Part shown: positions 25,543 to 32,744 of the stretch, one piece after another | How the letters are laid out: every line of letters begins with the position of its first letter | Position numbering within the stretch: the stretch's first letter is position 1 | Assembly (NCBI GenBank): GCA_028280485.1 | Contig: JANQLS010000100.1 | Coordinates: 1-48,194 of the forward strand | From: Planctomycetota bacterium | GTDB lineage: Bacteria; Planctomycetota; UBA8108; JACQVS01 | Reading direction: 5' to 3' | Length of the DNA: 48,194 bases | Translations under genes and position numbers: made by a program | Notes under the pieces: generated by a model | Told to the model about the DNA's origin: nothing | Databases searched by the model: none | Seen by the model: only the letters and a program-made list of their open reading frames with translations

Positions 25543-27588
25543 TTATTTTTCGTTAACCGCTTGATTGCTATCCCCAGTCGTCTCCTCAAGGCCATCGATA
25601 ATAGCATCGAAGGCATTTTCAGAATCGCTATTACCGGCTTCGACCATGACCCTTTGAAAATGCCCAAAAAGGATCGTCTTCTCTGCTGGAGCCAATACTT
25701 CGGAGATGGCATCGGATCGTAACTCACTCCGGTAGTAATTCGGAGCAGCGTTCCAAATTAGAAGTTTGCCATTAAATCTTTCTACCCGCCCAAGCTCGCG
25801 GTTGGCTTGCTGCCAACGGGGGGCTCGGGCTCTCGCAATCTTCTCTGCAGCCTCACCTCCCGAGCCAAGGATCATTTCCTCAATCTTATGTTCTGTTTCA
25901 CCACCTTGGACGGCCTTTGAAATCCTTCGAGCACTCTGAACATCCCCGGCAACATTGGAGAGGATGCTGATCGCTTTTGCCCGCGCCATCTCCCGTGACG
26001 TTTCACGTTCTTGTTCTGCAGATACCACTGCGTGAAAACTATCCGCCACTTCGATCGGTGGATGGATGCTCGCCACCGAGACATTGAGGATTCGCCATCC
26101 CAACGAAGCCTCATCGGTCGCAGCTTGGATGAGACTGCGCAGTTCCTCACCAGCAGTGACCCGCGCCCGACCAATCCAATCATCAAGATCGTGAAGCAAA
26201 AGGTAACGAGAAACTTGTCGTCTAGCCAACTGCTTTAATCTTCGCATACTCGCACTTTCGTCACCGGCGACGGCGTTCACAAAATCAAGTAACCGGTTTC
26301 GATCTGGGCTACAGTGAACCGTGATTTCCGCATTGACTAATGAGATGACTGGACTTCTTTGTCGTCCCCCCCGATTGTCATCCTGAGAGATGACGGCCGT
26401 CTCTGAAGCGGCAACGATCATCGGCTCGGGACGCTCTATAGTGTGTTCATTCGACCAGAGAATGGGAGTGTCTTCTTTAAGCTGAACATCGGATCCAACA
26501 TGAATTTCCCGGACACTAGTCACGTCGTAATGGGAGACTCGACTGAGCGGCCAAGGTAATTTCCAATGAAGCCCAGGATCCAGAATTCGCTCGATGCTAC
26601 CAAGTCGGGTGACGAGGGCAGCTTCCCTCGGTCCAACGATAACAATGCTCGATAAGAGTAAGAGAGAAGCGATTCCCAAGCCGAGAAGCAGTAAAGAAGC
26701 ACGCTTCTGCAATCGATAAAACCAGCTATCTTTGAGCTCAAATCCTAATTGATAACTCAAGGCGTCACTGAAAGTCTCGGAGAGAGAGGCCGATCGAGTA
26801 AAGAGTGCGAACAATCGTGAATCGAAGGCAGGCCGAGGCGCCGTATCCGATGTTCGACGGCGATAAAGATCCAAAAGAAGATGAAGGGCACACTCACCGC
26901 TGAATAGAAGCAGAATCAGTGGCAGCAAGCGTTCTAAGGCTACAAGCACAAGGCTTGAGTCGAGAGCTTCCAAGAGAAAGAAGGCGATCGCGACCGCCAT
27001 GGATACGCCAGCCGTCACCATCATGTAAGTAGCTCCGGCTCGAAGCGTGGTCCATGAAGACTGTTGCGACATACCCGCAACATAACGGCTAAAGACAAAT
27101 GCAATAAAGGCAATACCCGAAGCGGTGAACGCAATCGATAGAGAGTTTTGATCGAATTCTGAAACCTCTGATCCCCAGCTTAAAGCCCAAATACCAAGCG
27201 CGCTGAGATAGATAATCAGAACAAGACTAACGATGGCTTGTAGCTTGCTGTAAAACCAAGAGAGACGCTTTCTCTGCAACCGATCTCCTTCGATCGACTC
27301 GGCAAACAGCGGGTCTTTTTGAAATTCATTGCGCCTCAACTCATCGATCTCGAGAGTCTCTCGACGTTCAAGACGATGTTGCTGATAGATGAGAGCGCTC
27401 GAGACCCAAACCAGAAGCCCACCGAGTGACCAGAGCGCGACGATGGTGAGGGTTGCTTGCCCGCTCCAAAGCGCGAGACCGCCAAAGATAGCAGCAACTA
27501 GAAACTGCAGCGCTAACCCAATTAAGGATGCGTTGAGTCCCTGTCGCAAAACCTTTGGGTCTTGCTGGAGAAAACCATCAATGAACAT
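25543..27588 (-). CDS. HflK-like SPFH protein fused to a six-helix membrane domain
   Basis: About 681 residues; I take the ATG at 27588, six nt after GAGG, over a TTG one codon upstream. Residues 1-240 hold about six transmembrane helices (roughly 22-42, 46-68, 117-138, 150-170, 186-209, 216-238). A cytoplasmic linker and a seventh helix (298-319) follow, and then an HflK-like SPFH domain (about 320-570; GPREAALVTRLG, DPGLHWKLPWPLSRVSHYD, VSVASIHPPIEVADSFHAV). The end is a helical region with Arg/Ala/Glu. Ordinary HflK has about 400 residues and one anchor, so the polytopic front is unusual. It is the first gene of the operon and is divergent, with a 47-bp gap, from an ABC-2 permease gene. 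Confidence 0.87.
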   Translation of the reverse strand: MFIDGFLQQDPKVLRQGLNASLIGLALQFLVAAIFGGLALWSGQATLTIVALWSLGGLLVWVSSALIYQQHRLERRETLEIDELRRNEFQKDPLFAESIEGDRLQRKRLSWFYSKLQAIVSLVLIIYLSALGIWALSWGSEVSEFDQNSLSIAFTASGIAFIAFVFSRYVAGMSQQSSWTTLRAGATYMMVTAGVSMAVAIAFFLLEALDSSLVLVALERLLPLILLLFSGECALHLLLDLYRRRTSDTAPRPAFDSRLFALFTRSASLSETFSDALSYQLGFELKDSWFYRLQKRASLLLLGLGIASLLLLSSIVIVGPREAALVTRLGSIERILDPGLHWKLPWPLSRVSHYDVTSVREIHVGSDVQLKEDTPILWSNEHTIERPEPMIVAASETAVISQDDNRGGRQRSPVISLVNAEITVHCSPDRNRLLDFVNAVAGDESASMRRLKQLARRQVSRYLLLHDLDDWIGRARVTAGEELRSLIQAATDEASLGWRILNVSVASIHPPIEVADSFHAVVSAEQERETSREMARAKAISILSNVAGDVQSARRISKAVQGGETEHKIEEMILGSGGEAAEKIARARAPRWQQANRELGRVERFNGKLLIWNAAPNYYRSELRSDAISEVLAPAEKTILFGHFQRVMVEAGNSDSENAFDAIIDGLEETTGDSNQAVNEK

Positions 27589-27635
27589 CAAAAACCTCGC
27601 GAGCCCACATTCGAACGGATATACTCTTCGCAGTC

Positions 27636-28619
27636 ATGTTAATAAAGACCCTCACGATCTCTCGCAATACCTGGACTGAAGCGATCCGCCAGCCGATCTT
27701 TATCGTGCTGGTGGTTGGAGCTACTTTGCTCCTTTTGTTCAACCTACTCATCAGCAACTATACCCTGGGAGACGATGGCAAGTTACTCGTCGATCTCGGC
27801 CTGAGTACCATTTTCATCGCAGGACTGCTCCTGGCTGCTTTCACGGCAACTCGAGTCGTCTCAAGCGAGATCGAAAGCGGCACCTTGTTAAATGTACTTT
27901 CTAAACCTGTAGCTCGCCCTGCCTTCGTCCTCGGAAAGTTCCTGGGCATCATCTACGCACTAACGATGGCACTCTGGAACTGGTCGTTCATCTTCTTGCT
28001 AACGCTACGGCAAGGGGCGTTGTCGCCAAGCCAAAACGGGTGGGACGGCCCAGTGATCACTTTCACTTTCACAGCGATCCTTCTCGCCTTGGCACTCTCC
28101 ACGGCTTTAAATTACCTGTACAATCAATCCTTCAACTCAAGCTTTAGCTTTTCCTTAGCAGCTTTACTACCTTTGGCCTATTTCGCAGTGCTGTGCCTCG
28201 ATCCAAACTGGCAGTGGCAGCATCCGCTTTCCGAGTTCAGAGCGAACGATGGAGAATTAGGTCAATTCATCATTGCTCTCATTCTAATTCTTGAAGCACT
28301 CATCTTACTGAGCGCCGTCGCTCTCGCATGCTCGACTCGACTGGGTCAAGGGATGACTTTACTCATCTGTCTCTTGTTTTTTTTCCTGGGATTGAGCAAC
28401 GATTATATCTTCGGTCGATTCATTGAAAGTTCGACCTTCGCCTGGTTGGGCTACACAGCCTTTCCGAATCTTCAGTATTTCTGGCTCGCCGATTCATTGA
28501 CTCAACGCAATCCCATATCATTTTCTTACTTCATTAAAGTAACTCTATATTGTCTTCTTTACTCAACCTTCGTGTTATCCATTGGAACTTTACTCTTTCG
28601 CCGACGCGAAGCCGCCTAA
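27636..28619 (+). CDS. ABC-2-type transporter permease, divergent from the SPFH-ABC operon
   Basis: A 327-residue polytopic membrane protein with about eight helices (20-42, 56-78, 105-128, 138-160, 170-190, 211-235, 238-260, 298-320). The coupling segment VVSSEIESGTLLNVLSKPVARPAFVLGKFLG (seen in two parts, about 72-102) is typical of ABC-2 permeases of the NosY/YhfP type that work with a separate ATPase. No ATPase gene lies beside it on the plus strand; the only candidate nearby is the one in the divergent operon (22000-23244). A TATACT box sits 10 nt before the ATG without a good -35. Its last 30 bp overlap, tail to tail, the end of the P-type ATPase gene. Confidence 0.87.
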   Translation: MLIKTLTISRNTWTEAIRQPIFIVLVVGATLLLLFNLLISNYTLGDDGKLLVDLGLSTIFIAGLLLAAFTATRVVSSEIESGTLLNVLSKPVARPAFVLGKFLGIIYALTMALWNWSFIFLLTLRQGALSPSQNGWDGPVITFTFTAILLALALSTALNYLYNQSFNSSFSFSLAALLPLAYFAVLCLDPNWQWQHPLSEFRANDGELGQFIIALILILEALILLSAVALACSTRLGQGMTLLICLLFFFLGLSNDYIFGRFIESSTFAWLGYTAFPNLQYFWLADSLTQRNPISFSYFIKVTLYCLLYSTFVLSIGTLLFRRREAA

Positions 28620-30626
28620 CTGGCGAGGCTTCACTAAATCGGTGTTGGATTGCAGATCAGCTCCTTCGCCTTCTCGAACTAAACGAGCGGAATTGAGAAC
28701 GACGGCAATCGAACTAAGACCATGAGCGATCGCAGCCAGAAGCGGTGTGATCAGACCTAAACCGAGTAAAACCAACATTCCCAAAATATAGAGCATCACT
28801 CCAATAAGATTCTGACGAATCACCCCAACGGTTCTTCTCGAAAGTCTAACGATAAAGGGGAGACGATCGAGTTCGTTATTCATGAGAGCGATCGAAGCAG
28901 AATTGATCGCCACATCCGATCCTGCGGCGCCCATTGCGAAAGAGACATCGCCAGCCGCCAAGGCGGGGCCATCATTGACTCCATCCCCCACCACAGCAAC
29001 GGTGTGCCCTTGAGACTTGAGTTCCTCCACGAGGTCATACTTCCTTCCCGGCAACGCTTCGGCTTCGGTGTCTGTTAGTGGTAATTCTTTAGCGATACGC
29101 TCTGCTGCACTTGAGCGGTCCCCCGTGATCATATATCGACGACGCACGCCTAAATCTGCGAGCTCCTTCAATGCTGGGGCCGCACCATCGCGGACTACAT
29201 CTTGAAGACCTAACCATCCGATGGCAGCTCCATCACGGGCAACAAACAATAAACTCATACCCTCGGCTTCCGAAACGTCAAGGGGCGAAAGGTCAACGCC
29301 ATTCTCTTCAATCCAGGTTTTTCGGCCGACGCTCACCTCAGATCCATCGATGACAACTCTGACACCCCTACCGGTGATCTCCTCAAACTGATCGGTTTCT
29401 ACGGTGGGCACTCTCGCACGTTCAGCGAGCTCGACCACTGCTCTGGCAAGAGGATGCCTGGATCCACGCTCAGCAGCGGCACAAAGAGTCAGGAGTTCTG
29501 CTCCATCGACACCATCCGCGGTTTGAATCTTGCTAACGCTGAGTCGCCCGGTGGTCATTGTTCCGGTCTTATCGACCACGATGGCAGTGATCCGACGTGC
29601 GATCTCCAAATCGGAAACCGTCTTGACCAAAACCCCCAATCTAGCCGCGGCACTTAAGGCGGCAACTACAGCTGTTGGACCCGAAAGAATAATTGCGCAA
29701 GGACAAGCTATGAGTAAAAAGCTGATGGCGCGATCGAGGTCACGAGTGAAAAACAGGAGGATACAGGCGATCATCAGTACGACCGGTGTGTAGTACTCCG
29801 CGTATCGATCGAGAAGTCGGACAACAGCGGGACGTTGTTCGGCTGCAGCGAGAATCAATTTCTGAATCTGCCCGATCGTGCTATCTTTACCAGCCCGCGA
29901 GACCTCGATAAAAAGAATCCCGGTTACATTAACTGTTCCACCATAGACATCATCACCCCGACTTTTCTCTACAGGCACCGACTCACCCGTGATCGTTCCC
30001 TCATCGATCGTGCTCTCACCTTTGTAGATTTGCCCATCGGCTGGAATATTCTCACCGGGTCGAACGACGATGGAGTCTCCAGGGAGTAAGTCCTTGGCCT
30101 CTACCTCAACTTCTTCCTCTCCCTTAAGCTTAAAAGCTCGCGTAGGAGTGATGCGAACTAACGATTCGATCGTCTTACGAGCACCGACGGCCGTGCGATC
30201 TTCAATGAAGGAGGCGATGAGCATAAAGAACGCTATCGATCCGCATTCTAAGTACTGGCCTGAAGCGAACGACGCCAAAACAGCCAACGCCACGAGTTCC
30301 TCCATATGGGAAGTTTCCTCGCCGGCATGCATCCGCCCCAGGAGTGACTGCGCAGCCTCTAAGATGATGGGCACCCCGAGGCAGAGCGAGGCAATCATAG
30401 CCAAGAGACCGGAATGAAACTCATCATCGAAGAGAAAACGAGCCGCGATGCTCGTCAAGAGAAGGCACCCCCCAATGAGAGTCGCAACGATCTTGGCATC
30501 GACTCGCTGCTCAGGCTCGTCTTGTTTTGTAGCAAATCCGCTCTGAAAAAGGCCGCCGGAGCCACTCAAATCATGCTCGGGACGATGAGCTTCCGGGGAG
30601 GGCGGTGGGGATGAGATCTCTGACAT
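28590..30626 (-). CDS. Heavy-metal P1B-type ATPase (probably Zn/Cd/Co-type exporter)
   Basis: A 678-residue cation pump. The metal site CPC is at 308-310 in IACPCAIILSGP, TGES (actuator) at 213-216, the phosphorylated Asp 352 in DKTGTMT, the nucleotide-site HP at 391-392, TGDRS at 501-505 and the hinge GDGVNDGPALA at 547-557. The DKTGTMT form (Met in place of the usual Leu) is a small deviation. There is no N-terminal HMA domain or CxxC; the first 40 residues are a Pro/Ser-rich tail. The last helix pair ends AHGLSSIAVVLNSARL, more like Zn/Cd/Co pumps than copper pumps, but the ion is not certain. The neighbouring ZigA-type GTPase supports zinc. Its stop lies inside the 3' end of the convergent permease gene. 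Confidence 0.92.
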   Translation of the reverse strand: MSEISSPPPSPEAHRPEHDLSGSGGLFQSGFATKQDEPEQRVDAKIVATLIGGCLLLTSIAARFLFDDEFHSGLLAMIASLCLGVPIILEAAQSLLGRMHAGEETSHMEELVALAVLASFASGQYLECGSIAFFMLIASFIEDRTAVGARKTIESLVRITPTRAFKLKGEEEVEVEAKDLLPGDSIVVRPGENIPADGQIYKGESTIDEGTITGESVPVEKSRGDDVYGGTVNVTGILFIEVSRAGKDSTIGQIQKLILAAAEQRPAVVRLLDRYAEYYTPVVLMIACILLFFTRDLDRAISFLLIACPCAIILSGPTAVVAALSAAARLGVLVKTVSDLEIARRITAIVVDKTGTMTTGRLSVSKIQTADGVDGAELLTLCAAAERGSRHPLARAVVELAERARVPTVETDQFEEITGRGVRVVIDGSEVSVGRKTWIEENGVDLSPLDVSEAEGMSLLFVARDGAAIGWLGLQDVVRDGAAPALKELADLGVRRRYMITGDRSSAAERIAKELPLTDTEAEALPGRKYDLVEELKSQGHTVAVVGDGVNDGPALAAGDVSFAMGAAGSDVAINSASIALMNNELDRLPFIVRLSRRTVGVIRQNLIGVMLYILGMLVLLGLGLITPLLAAIAHGLSSIAVVLNSARLVREGEGADLQSNTDLVKPRQLGGFASAKE

Positions 30627-31259
30627 ACCTGATGATTAAAAAACGGTGAAACGATCTAAATGGCGAATGAGCCTCTTAAATACCATGGTTGAGCTATTCC
30701 CCATAAAAAATCGGGGCGCTTTTCAGCAAGTATAAGCGCCAGCAGGGGATAACGAGTTCCTAATTTTACGTTTTTTTGGACGCTGATCGAGGAAAAACGA
30801 AGGTGGGCCCAGCGGAAGGCAAGCAGGAGTTAGCTGGAGACAAACTATTCGGACGATAGAAAATTAGGACGTAATTTAGGCTTCAGGCGTTTCATCCTAG
30901 ATCTGAGATTTGAAAAGCCCTGAAACTCATACTGAAGGACCTGAATCGACCTAACAAGCCAAACCAGTACTTCTTAAGCCGCGATGGAACCCCTAAACAA
31001 ATCCGGGTCACAAAATAGAGTTATTTTAACGAAAATTAGATCTCGATCGAATTGAGTTAGAAGCCTGAGCTGCTTTGAATGAATTTAAAATTGTTGATTG
31101 CTAATTCAGCTCTTTGCCTATTGAGGGACTCTACTTGTTGGTTTTTATGGCCGATTGGCGCATGATTTTTTTCTCTACCGAGAGCAGCCTCCACAGAGAA
31201 AACATATCGATGATTTCAACCCTTGGTGTAGGGATAGGAAATAATTTAAGAACCAGCAA
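30627..31259. other. Intergenic region, no gene seen
   Basis: 633 bp between the P-type ATPase start and the GTPase stop, both on the minus strand. A 7-bp inverted repeat GGCGCTT/AAGCGCC (about 30716-30743) was seen but has no T-run. No coding frame convinced me. Confidence 0.45.
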
Positions 31260-32507
31260 TTACTCTGACTCGGGGTCCTCTGCCATCTGCAGTTCGGGAA
31301 ACGGATTATTCATTTCGATCCATGCATTGCTGTTGGAATCAGCAAGGCTCTGTTCGAGTAGACAAGCGTCGAGATCTGCGCGCATTTTCGCTTCGTCCAT
31401 ATTTTGACCGATAAAAACAAGTTGCTGCATGCGATCTCCAAAGCGTTCGTGCCAACTGGGTTGATCATCAGGTCTCTGACCCTCAGGATGCCCCCAATCT
31501 TCGCGAGGAATGGCGGCCCACCACATACCAGCGGGAATGACATTGCTAACCCCACCAGCCTGAGCCCACTCATAGGCGACTCGATGATCCGCGGCGACCC
31601 AGAAGAAACCTTTCGAACGCAGTACGCCCTTCCAATTATCACCGTCGTTTAAGTAGCTCCACAATTTATCAGCGTCGAAGGGTTGGTTCGTCCGGTAGGT
31701 GAAGCTCGAGATCCCGTACTCTTCGGTCTCTGGAGTGTGTTCACCTTGAAGCTCTCGAATCCATCCTGCCGAGCTTGCAGCCTTTTCGTAATCGAACAAT
31801 CCCGTATTCATTACGTTATCGAGGGGAACCTGGCCGTGAGTAGCCTTGATCCGCCTCGCCCCGGGATTAAGCGCTTTCACGATGGCTTCAACTTCATCGG
31901 CCTGCTCCTCAGTCACCAGATCGATCTTGTTGAGGATTATGACATCGGCGAATTCTATCTGATCGATCAAAAGGTCGGTCACGGTACGTTCGTCTTCTTC
32001 ACCCAGAGATTCTCCGCGATCCTGAAGTGCATCGGCGGCGTTGTAGTCTCTTAAAAAACTCGCCGTGTCGACGACGGTAACCATGGTGTCGAGAAGCGAA
32101 ACCTGACTTAAGCTCACGCCGTCTTCGTCTTCAAAGGTGAAGGTTTGGGCTACTGGGATAGGCTCTGAAATCCCCGTGGATTCGATAAGGAGATAGTCAA
32201 AACGCCCCTCTTGGGCTAAACGCGAAACCTCAGCCAGCAAATCATCTCGCAAAGTGCAACAGATGCACCCGTTGGACATTTCGACCAACTTTTCTTCAGT
32301 ACGCGAGAGCTCGGCGCCACCCCGTTCGACGAGTGCGGCATCGATATTCACCTCACTCATGTCGTTTACGATCACCGCAACTCGACGACCTTCTCGGTTA
32401 TTGAGTACTTGATTGAGTAACGTGGTTTTGCCGGCTCCGAGGAAACCAGAGAGAACGGTTACCGGGAGACGAGCTAAATTGGAATCGGGTGTTTGGTTCA
32501 GGATCAT
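31260..32507 (-). CDS. zigA: COG0523 zinc metallochaperone GTPase, ZigA type
   Basis: A 415-residue G3E-family GTPase. Walker A is GFLGAGKTTLL (21-31), then VIVNDMSEVNIDAALV (46-60), the metal-binding GCICC (80-84) followed by TLRDDLL, the switch region LIESTGISEPIPVAQTF, and the guanine-binding NKID after DVIIL. The C-terminal CobW_C domain (about 275-400) reads SSFTYRTNQPFDADKLW. The N-terminal third is very close to what I remember of ZigA/YciC-type proteins, which move zinc under zinc limitation. No Shine-Dalgarno site is evident. With the adjacent metal ATPase it makes a likely metal homeostasis pair. I found no certain Zur box upstream, so zinc regulation is inference. Confidence 0.9.
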   Translation of the reverse strand: MILNQTPDSNLARLPVTVLSGFLGAGKTTLLNQVLNNREGRRVAVIVNDMSEVNIDAALVERGGAELSRTEEKLVEMSNGCICCTLRDDLLAEVSRLAQEGRFDYLLIESTGISEPIPVAQTFTFEDEDGVSLSQVSLLDTMVTVVDTASFLRDYNAADALQDRGESLGEEDERTVTDLLIDQIEFADVIILNKIDLVTEEQADEVEAIVKALNPGARRIKATHGQVPLDNVMNTGLFDYEKAASSAGWIRELQGEHTPETEEYGISSFTYRTNQPFDADKLWSYLNDGDNWKGVLRSKGFFWVAADHRVAYEWAQAGGVSNVIPAGMWWAAIPREDWGHPEGQRPDDQPSWHERFGDRMQQLVFIGQNMDEAKMRADLDACLLEQSLADSNSNAWIEMNNPFPELQMAEDPESE

Positions 32508-32744
32508 CGAAGAGTTCGCCGTAAGCTTTGATTTAATAGCTATAAGTTAATATATATGCCTGTTTTATCGATCGAATCGTGTGAAAGAGAACGCTCTCTC
32601 CACACGGTAATAGGTGCCGCTCAATCGGCTGGAGTTCCGTAATTTATTGCGCTGAATCGGACCGACAATATCGGAACAATGACTGTCGCTAATGAATCTG
32701 AAAGATCCAGTAGCGACAGATATATACGAGCTGATCAAAGGCCG

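Noticed and set aside
30700..30745. CCCC/GGGG and GGCGCTT/AAGCGCC inverted repeats as a terminator
   Set aside because: No T-run on either strand and no gene ends there.
32545..32575. AT-rich dyad around ATAGCTAT upstream of the zigA-type gene, considered as a Zur box
   Set aside because: Only 8 bp are palindromic and it does not match the known Zur consensus well enough.
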